64,000 nt of DNA, taken from assembly GCF_003254645.1 (NCBI RefSeq), contig NZ_PNFD01000002.1:1-64000 (forward strand), given 5' to 3'. Under the pieces are notes generated by a model. That model searched no databases. It was not told the origin of the DNA and was given only the letters and a program-made list of their open reading frames with translations. This document shows positions 16,739 to 25,632 of this stretch, one piece after another. Origin of the DNA: Microbacterium suaedae (GTDB lineage Bacteria > Actinomycetota > Actinomycetes > Actinomycetales > Microbacteriaceae). The first letter of the stretch is position 1, and each line of letters begins with the position of its first letter. The position numbers were made by a program, and so were the translations under genes.

Positions 16739-17436
16739 TGGGTGCGGCGGCCGCGAAAGGCGGATCCGCCGCGAAGGGGTCGCAGTCGCTGCTCTCGATC
16801 GGGCAGGTGCTGTCGAAGCTCTCGGGCGAGTTTTCCGCACTCACCTCGAGCAAGCTGCGCTTCCTCGAAGTGCAGGGGATCGTCTCACCGCAGCGCACTG
16901 CGTCCGGATATCGGAAGTTCTCGCCGTCTGACGTCGAGCGGCTGCGCCTTGCGCTGACGCTGCAGCGCGACCACTACCTGCCGCTCAGTGTCATCCGCAC
17001 GTACCTGGATGACATCGACGCAGGCCGTTCGCCCGATCTCCCGCAGGCACCCGCGTCCATCCACCCGCAGGGGCGCACCTTCTCCCGCGCGGAGCTTCTC
17101 GAAGCTGCCGAGGCGCCTTCGCAGCTGCTGAACGACGCGTTCAGCCTCGGTCTCATCGCTCCGGCAGAGATGTACGACAATCGGCACGTCGCGCTGCTGC
17201 GCGGTCTCGTCGCGCTCGAGAGGCACGGCATCGATCCGCGCCACGTCCGCGCGATGCGCCAGAGCGCCGATCGAGAAGTGGCGCTCATCGAAGCCTCCCT
17301 GTCACCCATGCTGCGCCGGGCGGACCACGTGTCGCGCGCTCGTGCGAACGAGCTGGCGCCGCAGCTCGCGGAGCGCCTCGACGAGGTTCGCAGCATCTTC
17401 GTGCAGCAGGCTCTCGACCGGATCCTTCCCGGATAG
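16738..17436 (+). CDS. ftsR: MerR-type regulator, FtsR-like
   Basis: The 232-residue protein has a MerR winged helix: SIGQVLSKLSGEFSALTSSK, then LRFLEVQGIVSPQRTASGYR, and a helical C-terminal half. In Corynebacterium glutamicum the gene beside odhI encodes FtsR, an activator of ftsZ. Same neighbourhood and similar sequence make this an FtsR orthologue. It begins within the stop codon of the FHA gene, so the two are translated together. Its likely target in this window is the ftsZ promoter region at 48188-48352. Confidence 0.85.
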   Translation: MGAAAAKGGSAAKGSQSLLSIGQVLSKLSGEFSALTSSKLRFLEVQGIVSPQRTASGYRKFSPSDVERLRLALTLQRDHYLPLSVIRTYLDDIDAGRSPDLPQAPASIHPQGRTFSRAELLEAAEAPSQLLNDAFSLGLIAPAEMYDNRHVALLRGLVALERHGIDPRHVRAMRQSADREVALIEASLSPMLRRADHVSRARANELAPQLAERLDEVRSIFVQQALDRILPG

Positions 17437-17512
17437 ACCGGGATCGTGCGGGTGCGTGGATCACGATTGATAACGCTTGATCGACACGCCGCTTCGTCGG
17501 AAGCGGATGTCG

Positions 17513-17541
17513 TTGATGGGGGCCCTCAGCGGCCGTACTGT
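17513..17541 (+). promoter_or_regulatory. Promoter of the second merR gene
   Basis: TTGATG (17513-17518) and TACTGT (17536-17541) are separated by exactly 17 bp, one of the few standard two-box promoters in the window. The transcript would have a leader of about 25 nt with a GAGAGGA ribosome-binding site. Confidence 0.55.
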
Positions 17542-17571
17542 GGGGGAGACACCTTCGCAGAGAGGACGATG

Positions 17572-18114
17572 ATGAGCGCGGGACACCCCCACGACAGCGG
17601 CTTCGCCGTCGACCTTCTCTTCACCGACGGCCTGCCGCAGCTCGATCCCGATATGGGGTATCGCGGCGCCGTCGCCGCGAAGGCCGCGGGCATCACCTAC
17701 CGCCAGCTCGACTACTGGGCACGTACGGATCTTGTCGTTCCGACGATCCGCAGCGCGCACGGATCCGGCTCGCAGCGCCTCTACGGGTTCCGCGACATCC
17801 TCGTCCTCAAGCTCGTCAAGCGACTCCTCGACACCGGGATCTCGTTGCAGCAGATTCGGGTCGCGGTGGAGCAGCTCCGTGCCTCCGGTATCCGCGACCT
17901 CGCGGGAACGACGCTCATGAGTGACGGTGCGTCGGTCTACCTCTGCACCTCGAACGACGAGGTGATCGACCTCGTCAGCCGCGGTCAGGGCGTCTTCGGG
18001 ATCGCCGTCGGCAAGGTCCTGCGCGAGGTCGAGTCGACGCTCGTCGAGTTCGACCCGGCCACGCCGGATCCCGTTGACGAGCTCGCCGCTCGCCGGGCCA
18101 AGAAGACCGCGTAA
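17572..18114 (+). CDS. MerR family transcriptional regulator
   Basis: The product has 180 residues. A MerR helix-turn-helix occupies the first half (YRGAVAAKAAGITYRQLDYW, then ARTDLVVPTIRSAHGSGSQR) with the recognition wing RLYGFRDILVLKLVKRLLD. The C-terminal half lacks metal-binding cysteines. It corresponds by position to the second MerR gene found downstream of odhI-ftsR in corynebacteria, whose ligand is unknown. Two adjacent ATGs are possible; the second (17572) has the better spacing to GAGAGGA. The small nuclease gene that often lies between ftsR and this gene is absent. Confidence 0.85.
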   Translation: MSAGHPHDSGFAVDLLFTDGLPQLDPDMGYRGAVAAKAAGITYRQLDYWARTDLVVPTIRSAHGSGSQRLYGFRDILVLKLVKRLLDTGISLQQIRVAVEQLRASGIRDLAGTTLMSDGASVYLCTSNDEVIDLVSRGQGVFGIAVGKVLREVESTLVEFDPATPDPVDELAARRAKKTA

Positions 18115-18176
18115 CGGGGCGCCTCACGCCCGTCGACCGGTCGCACTTGCGATCGTTCCCGTATCAGCGTTCGCGG

Positions 18177-18668
18177 GTGCGTTGTGGTTGTTCCGGTGCG
18201 CGTTGGTGACCGTTTGGCACCGGTAGCGCGTGGGTACCCGTGCGGCACCGGCGGGGTGGGGGCTAGCAGTGCGTTGTGGTCGTTCCGGCGCACGTCGACG
18301 ACCGTTTGGCACCGTCAACGCGTGGGGTACCCGTACGGCACCAGCGGGCGTGGGGGACCGTGCAAGCTAGCGGTGCGTTGTGGTCGTTCCGGTGCACGTC
18401 GATGACCGTTTGGCACCGGTGGAGCGTGGGTAGCTCGGCGGCACCAGTGGGCGTGGGGGAGCGTGCGGGCTAGCGGTGTGTTGTGGTCGTTCCGGTGCAC
18501 GTCGATGACCGTTTGGCGCCGGTGGGGTGTGGGTAGCTCGGCGGCACCAGTGGGCGTGGGGGACCGTGCGGGCTAGCGGTGTGTTGTGGTCGTTTCGGTG
18601 CGCGTTGGCGACCGTTTGGCACCCGTGGGGCGCAAGCGACCGTTCGGCACCGGTGGGGCGGGTGGCCC
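18177..18668. repeat. Five tandem copies of a ~103-bp repeat
   Basis: The units begin at 18177, 18269, 18373, 18476 and 18579 (lengths about 92, 104, 103, 103 and 90). Each starts with GTG(C/T)GTTGTGGT(C/T)GTT and most end with a GCTAGC-type motif. Within each, CCGGTGC and GCACCGG (or variants) can pair around a 17-nt loop ending in GACCGTTTG. Units 3 and 4 are the most alike and the outer units are the most divergent, as expected from unequal recombination. The array fills the gap between convergent merR and parA. Long open frames on the minus strand across it arise from the repetition and have no start context. Confidence 0.85.
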
Positions 18669-18670
18669 CG

Positions 18671-19486
18671 TCAGTGTGCCTGCGGGCCCGATTCGGGGAT
18701 CTCGATGTGACCCGCCTCGACGATCCGGTCGAGAAGCTGGTCGAAGTCGGCCGCGAGCTCTTGCGCGGACTCGCCGGGCCAGACGTGCAGCGGCTTCGCG
18801 GCGCCCTGAGCCTGCTGCAGGGAGGTGCGCTCGGGCAGCTGCGGCTCGAGGACGAGCGGACCGAACATGTCGCGCAGCTCTTTGATGCGGAACTGGTGCT
18901 CGACCGACTGAGGGCGTACGCGATTGACAATGATGCCGAGGGGCTGCAGGCGCGACGACAGACCGCGGCGGATCTCCTCGATCGCACGCAACGCGCGGTC
19001 GGCGGCCGCGACGGAGAACAGGCCCGGCTCGGTGACGACGCACACGCGGTCGCTCGCCGCCCAGGCGGTGCGCGTCAGGGCGTTGAGAGAGGGGGCGCAG
19101 TCGATGAGCACGAGGTCGTACTCGTCCTCGATGAGGGCGAGGGCCTCCTCCATCTTCCACACATCGCGCACGGAGGGGTGCGGTCCGTCGTAGTTGATGG
19201 CAGAGGGGCTGCCCAGCATGATGTCGATCTTGCCGGGGTGCACCTTCGTCCAGCCGCTCGACGCGATCGCCTGCCGGACGGTCTTCTCCTTCGGGTTCTC
19301 GAGCACATCGGCCACGTTGAGTCGGCCGGCGGTCTGCACATCGAGACCCGTCGACACATCGGACTGCGGGTCGAGGTCGACGACGAGCGTGCGGATGCCG
19401 CGGGCGAACGCGGCGGAGGCGAGGCCCAGGGTCACCGTCGTCTTACCGACGCCGCCCTTCAGAGAACTGACGCTGAGTACGTGCAC
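18671..19486 (-). CDS. Orphan ParA-family ATPase
   Basis: The 271-residue product has the deviant Walker [19 protein letters not shown] at residues 8-25, DLDPQSDVSTGL (switch I) and LVLIDCAPSL (Walker B). It belongs to the ParA/Soj group that segregates DNA or positions protein complexes by ATP-dependent binding to DNA. No parB gene or parS-like palindrome is adjacent, so it is probably not the main chromosome-segregation ParA. Orphan ParA proteins of this type (for example PldP in corynebacteria) affect division-site placement; that role is inference here. The GTG start has TAGCGT 6 nt upstream. Confidence 0.88.
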   Translation of the reverse strand: MHVLSVSSLKGGVGKTTVTLGLASAAFARGIRTLVVDLDPQSDVSTGLDVQTAGRLNVADVLENPKEKTVRQAIASSGWTKVHPGKIDIMLGSPSAINYDGPHPSVRDVWKMEEALALIEDEYDLVLIDCAPSLNALTRTAWAASDRVCVVTEPGLFSVAAADRALRAIEEIRRGLSSRLQPLGIIVNRVRPQSVEHQFRIKELRDMFGPLVLEPQLPERTSLQQAQGAAKPLHVWPGESAQELAADFDQLLDRIVEAGHIEIPESGPQAH

Positions 19487-19492
19487 ATCCCT

Positions 19493-19498
19493 ACGCTA
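19493..19498 (-). promoter_or_regulatory. -10 box, leaderless promoter of the parA-like gene
   Basis: On the minus strand TAGCGT ends 6 nt before the GTG at 19486. A second box, TATGCT (19507-19512), faces the opposite way and may serve the pyc gene. Confidence 0.55.
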
Positions 19499-19567
19499 CC
19501 GTCCCCTATGCTGTGAGCCGTCCCCATCTGTCGAGGAATCGGCGGAGAATCTGCCCGAGGGAGGCAC

Positions 19568-22500
19568 ATGTTCTCGAAGGTCCTCGTCGCCAATCGCGGA
19601 GAGATCGCGATCCGCGCATTCCGCGCCGCCTACGAACTCGGCGCCCGAACGGTCGCGGTGTTCCCGATCGAAGACCGGAACTCGCTGCACCGACTGAAGG
19701 CAGACGAGGCGTATCAGATCGGCGAAGAAGGTCATCCGGTACGCGCGTATCTCGACGTCGATGAGATCGTGCGCGTGGCGGTCGAATCGGGCGCCGATGC
19801 GATCTATCCGGGCTACGGGTTCCTCTCGGAGAACCCGGATCTCGCCGCGAAGGCCGCCGAGAACGGCATCACTTTCATCGGTCCGCCCTCGCATGTGCTC
19901 GAGATGGCGGGCAACAAGGTCACGGCCAAGGAACACGCGATCGCGGCGGGAGTCCCCGTCCTGCAGTCGACGGAGGCGACGGACGACGTCGACGCGCTGG
20001 TGGCGCAGGCCGACGATATCGGCTTCCCGCTTTTCGCGAAGGCGGTCGCGGGCGGCGGCGGTCGCGGAATGCGCCGCGTCGACGCCAAGGACGACCTCGC
20101 GCCTGCGCTTGAGGAGGCCATGCGCGAGGCCGGCAGCGCCTTCGGGGACGCACGCATGTTCCTCGAGCAGGCCGTTCTGCGCCCCCGCCACATCGAGGTG
20201 CAGATCCTCGCCGACGGCGACGGGAGCACGGTGCACCTGTACGAGCGCGACTGCTCAGTGCAGCGCCGCCACCAGAAGGTCGTCGAGCTCGCCCCCGCAC
20301 CGAACCTCGACCCTGAGATTGCCCGGGAGCTGCACCGCCACGCGGTCGCCTTCGCCGAGTCCATCGGATACGTCAATGCGGGCACCGTCGAGTTCCTCCT
20401 CGAGACGGCCGGGCCGCGCAGCGGCGAGGTCGTGTTCATCGAGATGAATCCGCGGATCCAGGTCGAGCACACCGTGACGGAGGAAGTCACGGACGTCGAC
20501 CTCGTGCAGACGCAGATGCGCATCGCTTCGGGCGAGAACCTCGTCGCGCTCGGACTCACGCAGGACGAGATCGTCCTGCACGGCGCGGCGCTGCAGACCC
20601 GCATCACGACCGAAGACCCCTCGAGCGGCTTCCGCCCCGATACGGGGAAGATCACGACCTACCGTTCCCCGGGCGGCGCGGGGATCCGTATCGATGGCGG
20701 GACGACGGCGGCCGGATCGCAGGTGTCGCCGCACTTCGATTCGATGCTCGCGAAGCTCACGGTGCGCGGGCGCGACTTCCCGGCTGCCGTGGCGCGCGCT
20801 CGACGCGCGCTTGCGGAGTTCCGGATCCGTGGCGTTGCGACGAACATCCCCTTCCTTCGCGCCGTCCTCGATGACCCCGCCTTCGTGGCGGGCGATCTGT
20901 CGACGTCGTTCATCGACGAGCGTCCCGAACTACTCAAGGGGCGCGTGTCGAAGGACCGCGGAACGAAGCTGCTGCGATGGATGGCCGACACGACCGTCAA
21001 CAGGCCTCACGGCGAGCGCCCTGCGCTTGTGGATCCGCGGATGAAGCTGCCCGCGATCGATCTCGATGCGCCGGCGCCCGCGGGAAGCCGACAGCGGTTG
21101 CGCGAGCTCGGCCCCGATGGTTTTGCCGCAGCCCTGCGCGAGCAGAAGGCTCTCGCGGTCACCGAGACGACGTTCCGCGACGCGCACCAGTCGCTGCTCG
21201 CCACGCGAGTGCGCACGCGCGATCTCGTCGGCGTCGCCCCCCACGTTGCCCGCCTCGAGTCGCAGCTGCTCTCGGTCGAGGCATGGGGTGGGGCGACCTA
21301 CGACGTCGCGCTGCGTTTCCTCGCGGAGGATCCCTGGGAGCGGCTCGAACGCTTGCGGGAGGCGCTGCCGAATGTCGCGATCCAGATGCTGCTGCGTGGG
21401 CGCAATACCGTCGGCTACACCCCGTACCCGACCGAGGTCACCGACGCGTTCGTGCGTGAGGCCGCCGAAACGGGCATCGACATCTTCCGCATCTTCGATG
21501 CGCTCAACGATGTCTCGCAGATGCGCCCCGCGATCGACGCGGTCAGGGAGACGGGGACGGCGGTCGCTGAGACGGCGCTCTGCTACACCGGCGATCTGCT
21601 GAACCCGGCCGAGGATCTGTACACGCTCGACTACTATCTGCGGCTCGCGGAGCAGATGGTGGACGCAGGGGCGCACGTCCTCGCGATCAAGGACATGGCT
21701 GGTCTTCTGCGCCCCGCGGCCGCGGCGAAACTCGTCACCGCGCTGCGTCGCGAGTTCGCGCTCCCGGTGCACGTGCACACGCACGACACCGCGGGCGGTC
21801 AGCTCGGCACGCTGCTCTCGGCGAGCGCGGCCGGCGCGGACGCTGTCGACGCGGCTGCCGCGCCGCTGGCCGGAACGACGAGCCAGCCCGCGCTGTCGTC
21901 GCTCGTCGCGTCCCTCGCCCACACGTCTCGCGACACGGGACTCGATCTCCAGAGCATCGCCGACCTCGAACCATATTGGGAGGCTGTCCGCCATCTCTAC
22001 GCCCCGTTCGAGTCGGGCCTGGCCGGGCCCACGGGGCGCGTCTACACTCACGAGATCCCGGGAGGGCAGCTGTCGAACCTGCGCCAGCAGGCGATCGCAC
22101 TCGGCCTCGCCGATGATTTCGAGCTGATCGAAGACATGTATGCGGCCGCGGATCGCATGCTCGGACGGATCCCCAAGGTCACGCCGTCGTCGAAGGTCGT
22201 CGGCGACCTCGCTCTGCACCTCGCGGCCGTCAAGGCGGATCCGGATGACTTCGAGCGAAACCCCGAGAAGTACGACGTGCCCGACTCCGTCGTCTCCTTC
22301 ATGGCCGGCGAGCTCGGGGAACTCCCCGGAGGGTGGCCCGAGCCCTTCCGCACGAAGGTGCTGGCGGGGCGGGATGTCGGTGTCGGCACCACGCCGATCT
22401 CGGACGAGGATCGTGAGGCTCTCGACGCCGACTCGGCGACGCGGCGCGGGCGGCTCAATCAGCTGCTGTTCCCGCAGCCGACGACGGTCTTCGACGAGAA

Positions 22501-22975
22501 CCGGCGCGCGTATGGAGACATCTCCGTCCTCGACACGGCCGACTACCTGTACGGTCTCGAATCGGGCCGTGAGCACGTGGTCGAGTTGGAGAAGGGCGTC
22601 GAGCTGTATCTGGGCCTCGAGTCGATCGGTGATGCTGACGAGAAGGGCATGCGCTCCGTCATGACGACGCTCAACGGTCAGCTGCGTCCCGTCGAGGTAC
22701 GTGACCGCTCGATCGAGGTCGATGTTCACGAGGCGGAGAAGGCCGATCGCGCGAACACAGGGCATGTCGCGGCGCCGTTCTCGGGTGTTGTCACGCTCAA
22801 GGTCGCCCCCGGAGACGCCGTCGAGGCAGGTCAGCCCGTCGCCTCGATCGAGGCGATGAAGATGGAGGCAGCCGTCGGCGCGACGGCGACGGGAATCGTC
22901 GAGCGCGTCGCGATCGCCGCAACGCAGCAGGTTGACGCCGGCGACCTTTTGGTCGTTATCGCGCCGTCCGAGTAA
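19568..22975 (+). CDS. pyc: Pyruvate carboxylase
   Basis: This single polypeptide of 1135 residues contains all three parts. The biotin carboxylase (residues 1 to about 450) includes the ATP-grasp loop KAVAGGGGRGMR and EMNPRIQVEHTVTEEV. The carboxyltransferase (about 530-800) has ETTFRDAHQSLLATR and the metal-binding HVHTHDT. The C-terminal biotinyl domain carries EAMKME with Lys at about 1098. It makes oxaloacetate from pyruvate, bicarbonate and ATP, replenishing the citric acid cycle. A ribosome-binding site GAGGGAGG precedes the ATG. A perfect hairpin terminator follows. Confidence 0.97.
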   Translation: MFSKVLVANRGEIAIRAFRAAYELGARTVAVFPIEDRNSLHRLKADEAYQIGEEGHPVRAYLDVDEIVRVAVESGADAIYPGYGFLSENPDLAAKAAENGITFIGPPSHVLEMAGNKVTAKEHAIAAGVPVLQSTEATDDVDALVAQADDIGFPLFAKAVAGGGGRGMRRVDAKDDLAPALEEAMREAGSAFGDARMFLEQAVLRPRHIEVQILADGDGSTVHLYERDCSVQRRHQKVVELAPAPNLDPEIARELHRHAVAFAESIGYVNAGTVEFLLETAGPRSGEVVFIEMNPRIQVEHTVTEEVTDVDLVQTQMRIASGENLVALGLTQDEIVLHGAALQTRITTEDPSSGFRPDTGKITTYRSPGGAGIRIDGGTTAAGSQVSPHFDSMLAKLTVRGRDFPAAVARARRALAEFRIRGVATNIPFLRAVLDDPAFVAGDLSTSFIDERPELLKGRVSKDRGTKLLRWMADTTVNRPHGERPALVDPRMKLPAIDLDAPAPAGSRQRLRELGPDGFAAALREQKALAVTETTFRDAHQSLLATRVRTRDLVGVAPHVARLESQLLSVEAWGGATYDVALRFLAEDPWERLERLREALPNVAIQMLLRGRNTVGYTPYPTEVTDAFVREAAETGIDIFRIFDALNDVSQMRPAIDAVRETGTAVAETALCYTGDLLNPAEDLYTLDYYLRLAEQMVDAGAHVLAIKDMAGLLRPAAAAKLVTALRREFALPVHVHTHDTAGGQLGTLLSASAAGADAVDAAAAPLAGTTSQPALSSLVASLAHTSRDTGLDLQSIADLEPYWEAVRHLYAPFESGLAGPTGRVYTHEIPGGQLSNLRQQAIALGLADDFELIEDMYAAADRMLGRIPKVTPSSKVVGDLALHLAAVKADPDDFERNPEKYDVPDSVVSFMAGELGELPGGWPEPFRTKVLAGRDVGVGTTPISDEDREALDADSATRRGRLNQLLFPQPTTVFDENRRAYGDISVLDTADYLYGLESGREHVVELEKGVELYLGLESIGDADEKGMRSVMTTLNGQLRPVEVRDRSIEVDVHEAEKADRANTGHVAAPFSGVVTLKVAPGDAVEAGQPVASIEAMKMEAAVGATATGIVERVAIAATQQVDAGDLLVVIAPSE

Positions 22976-22980
22976 CCTTT

Positions 22981-23005
22981 CCGCGGCGGGAGCCTCCCGC
23001 CGCGG
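22981..23005. terminator. Terminator of pyc
   Basis: A perfect 11-bp GC stem (22981-22991 with 22995-23005) closed by a GCC loop lies five bases after the pyc stop codon. Confidence 0.7.
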
Positions 23006-23038
23006 GTGGATCCCGCCCCGGTACCTCAGGAGTTCCCC

Positions 23039-24940
23039 TTGGCAGCAGATCGCACGTCGTCGCCTGACGACCAGAACGAGCACGGTGTGCTCGACGACGC
23101 GGGCATCGACACGACCGCCATCGACCTTGGCATCACGGCGCAGGTTCCTGTGACCCTCCCCGCGGGTTATCGCGACGACGACGCCGACGACGAAGTCACG
23201 GCCGACGAGCTCTCCGCGGAGGAGATCGCGCGTCGTGACGCGGAGTCGGATCCCGAAGACGACGAGACCGACCGCGTCGAAGAAGGCACCGACGGATCCT
23301 CGGGGTCCGACGAAGCGCCGACACAGGGCGACGACGAGTCGGGCGCTGATGCCGACGAGGATGAGTCGGGCGCCGATGAGGACGAAGCCCGATCGGACGA
23401 AGAGCGGGACGAGGGCGACGTCGTTCCCGTCGACACCGACGATGACGAGACGAAGATCGGATCCGGTGACGAGGCTGCGGTCGACGGCGAGCCTGTCGGT
23501 GCGGGCGTGGATGGCGAGCCTGTCGCCTCGGACGCAGATGACGAGCCGGTCGCGGCCGCGGACGCACCGGGTGCGGAGGATGAGCGGGACGCCGAAGGCG
23601 CGGTCGCCGCAGATGCTGAGGCGCCGACCGATGCTGAGGCGCTGACCGATGCTGAGGCGCTGACCGACGCCGAAGTATCGACCGACGCTGATGAGGCGGC
23701 GGAGCCAGATGTCGCTGGCGACGCCGATGACCTTTCCGCGGGTGAGGACGTTCCCGCAGCCGATGACGCGCCCTCGGCGGAGAAGACGACCGAGTCCGTG
23801 AACGGCGACACGCCGCGTGGGGAGACGCCCTCGATCGCCGTTCGCGAGCCGAGCCCCGTCCCGGCAGCCGTCTCGGAGGGGACGGCCAACCGGGTGCAGG
23901 CGGCTGCGCGGGTCGGACGTTCGTCGTTCCTCAAACCGCCGGCGCGTTCGATGACGCCGGAGACGGCGGCCCTGCGCGCCGACCGGATGAGCATCGACGC
24001 CGACCGCGAACCGAGCGAAGTCCTGACCGACGAGCGCCTGCTTGACACGGGTGCCATCCGGCGTCCCGAGCCCGAGGACCCGTGGCGCCGCATCGTGTAC
24101 GCGATGACGCGGGGCGCCATCAACCTCGGTGACGGCAAGCGCACGCGCGCCCGCCGAGAGCTCATGAGCCGCATCGCAGCGCCGCTGCCGGGACGCGCAC
24201 GCTTCGTCCCCGTTCTCAGTCGCAAGGGCGGCGTCGGCAAGACCACCGTCACGGCCCTGCTCGGCATGGCGCTCGCCGATGCGCGCGACGACCGTGTCGT
24301 CGCCGTCGACGCCAATCCTGACCGTGGGACGCTCGCCGAACGCATCGCGAAGCCGTCCGGGAAGACGGTGCGCGATCTCGTGCGAGGACGCGACGAGGTG
24401 CAGGGCTATGGCGACATCTCAGCGCACGTCGTCCGAGACGCCACCCGCCTCGATGTCCTCGCGTCGGACGCGGACCCGCACATCGCCGACGCATTCAGCG
24501 ACAGCGACTATCGCGAGGTCGCCGAGATCGCGCAGCACTTCTACTCGATCGTCCTCACCGATACGGGCACCGGCATCGTGCACTCTGTCATGGATGCGAC
24601 GCTCGACCTCGCCGATCAGATCGTCATCGTCTCGGGAACGAGCGTCGACGAGGCGCGCCTCGCCTCCGAGACCCTCACCTGGCTCGAGACGAACGGCCAC
24701 GCTGACGCGGCGCGACGGGCTGTCGTCGTCATCAATGAGGACTCGCCCGCCAAGTCGCACGTTCGCGTCGACGAACTCGAGACGCACTTCCGCTCGCGTG
24801 TCGGCGCCGTCGTGCACATTCCGTACGACGCGCAGCTCGCCACCGGCAGCGCGATCCCATTCCACGAGCTCGGGCGTTCCACGCGCGACGCCGCGCGGAG
24901 GCTCGCTGCTCTCGTCGTCGAGGGGATCCGCACCGCATGA
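23039..24940 (+). CDS. MinD/ParA-like ATPase with long acidic N-terminus (EspI-like)
   Basis: The product has 633 residues if started at TTG 23039, which has AGGAG 6 nt upstream; a GTG at 23006 is the other option but lies in the terminator arm. Residues 1 to about 290 are low-complexity and very acidic (Asp, Glu, Ala, Ser), with a tandem EALTDA unit near residues 200-220. From about 345 there is a conserved [20 protein letters not shown] block, then a MinD-type ATPase with [19 protein letters not shown] and [15 protein letters not shown]. This layout matches EspI-type ATPases known from ESX (type VII) secretion loci. No ESX genes are in the window. It overlaps def by 4 bp. Confidence 0.78.
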   Translation: MAADRTSSPDDQNEHGVLDDAGIDTTAIDLGITAQVPVTLPAGYRDDDADDEVTADELSAEEIARRDAESDPEDDETDRVEEGTDGSSGSDEAPTQGDDESGADADEDESGADEDEARSDEERDEGDVVPVDTDDDETKIGSGDEAAVDGEPVGAGVDGEPVASDADDEPVAAADAPGAEDERDAEGAVAADAEAPTDAEALTDAEALTDAEVSTDADEAAEPDVAGDADDLSAGEDVPAADDAPSAEKTTESVNGDTPRGETPSIAVREPSPVPAAVSEGTANRVQAAARVGRSSFLKPPARSMTPETAALRADRMSIDADREPSEVLTDERLLDTGAIRRPEPEDPWRRIVYAMTRGAINLGDGKRTRARRELMSRIAAPLPGRARFVPVLSRKGGVGKTTVTALLGMALADARDDRVVAVDANPDRGTLAERIAKPSGKTVRDLVRGRDEVQGYGDISAHVVRDATRLDVLASDADPHIADAFSDSDYREVAEIAQHFYSIVLTDTGTGIVHSVMDATLDLADQIVIVSGTSVDEARLASETLTWLETNGHADAARRAVVVINEDSPAKSHVRVDELETHFRSRVGAVVHIPYDAQLATGSAIPFHELGRSTRDAARRLAALVVEGIRTA

Positions 24941-25428
24941 CTGTCCGCGAGATCCGCCTCTACGGGGATCCCGTGCTCCGCACCCCGTGCACCGAGATCA
25001 CCGACATCGACGACGGCGTTCGCGCTCTCGTCGACGACCTCATCGAGACCGTGAAGGTGCCGGGGCGCGCTGGCGTGGCTGCCCCGCAGATCGGCGTCGG
25101 ACTCCGCGCGTTCAGCTACAACGTCGACGACCGCGTCGGCGCGATCCTCAACCCGAGGATCGTCGAGGTGAGCGGTGAACCCGTCCCGACGGGGGAAGGC
25201 TGCCTGTCCGTGCCGAACCTCTGGCACGAGGCGCTCCGTCACCCCTACGCGCGCGCCGAAGGCATCGACGTCGAGGGTCGACCCGTCGTCCTCGAGGGCG
25301 AGGGGCTGTTCGCTCAGATGCTGCAGCACGAGACCGATCACCTCGACGGCGTCGTCTACCTGCAACGGCTCACGAAGGACGCCCGCCGCATCGCGATGCG
25401 CGAGGTGCGCGAGAGCGACTGGTTCTGA
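24937..25428 (+). CDS. def: Peptide deformylase
   Basis: The 163-residue enzyme has all three family motifs: [13 protein letters not shown] (motif 1, near residue 45), EGCLSVP (motif 2, metal-binding Cys) and HETDHLDG (motif 3, HExxH). It removes the formyl group from nascent proteins using Fe2+ or Zn2+. It overlaps the MinD-like gene by 4 bp (ATGA), so the two are translated together, an uncommon pairing. The stop codon lies inside a hairpin (25425-25459) that probably terminates the transcript. Confidence 0.95.
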   Translation: MTVREIRLYGDPVLRTPCTEITDIDDGVRALVDDLIETVKVPGRAGVAAPQIGVGLRAFSYNVDDRVGAILNPRIVEVSGEPVPTGEGCLSVPNLWHEALRHPYARAEGIDVEGRPVVLEGEGLFAQMLQHETDHLDGVVYLQRLTKDARRIAMREVRESDWF

Positions 25429-25459
25429 ATCTCGCCGCCAAAGGGGCGACGAGATTCAG
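25425..25459 (+). terminator. def terminator overlapping its stop codon; first copy of a repeat
   Basis: Fifteen bases (25425-25439) pair with 25445-25459 with a single mismatch around an AAAGG loop. The TGA stop of def is in the left arm. Confidence 0.65.
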
Positions 25460-25632
25460 CGCCATTGATGGGGCGGATCCGGCTTCGCCGTCCGCCTGGT
25501 CTCGCTGCCAAAGGGGCGATGAGGTTCAGCGCCTCTGATGGGGCGGATCCGGCTTCGCCGTCCGCCTGGTCTCGCTGCCAAAGGGGTGACGAGGTTCAGC
25601 GCCTCTGATGGGGCGGATCCGGCTTCGCCGCT
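25430..25632. repeat. Three tandem copies of a 70-bp terminator-like repeat
   Basis: Units begin at 25430, 25500 and 25570, spaced exactly 70 bp, each reading TCTCGC(C/T)GCCAAAGGGG and ending in GGCGGATCCGGCTTCGCCG. The second half of units 1 and 2 folds as GGCGGA/TCCGCC enclosing CGGC-TTC-GCCG. In unit 3 the junction with unique DNA makes a 9-bp GGCGGATCC/GGATCCGCC stem (25612-25645) 10 bases from the fadD stop codon. The array fills the gap between convergent def and fadD. Confidence 0.85.

Noticed and set aside
18124..18987. Long minus-strand frames across the 103-bp repeats with repeated VPNGHRRAPERPQ-type segments
   Set aside because: They arise because the unit is nearly a multiple of three in parts; they have no start context, and unit lengths of 92-104 shift frame, so a repeat protein is not supported.
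23610..23690. A CRISPR-like short repeat (18-bp units)
   Set aside because: The units are contiguous, in frame and encode EALTDA repeats inside the acidic head of the MinD-like protein; there are no spacers.
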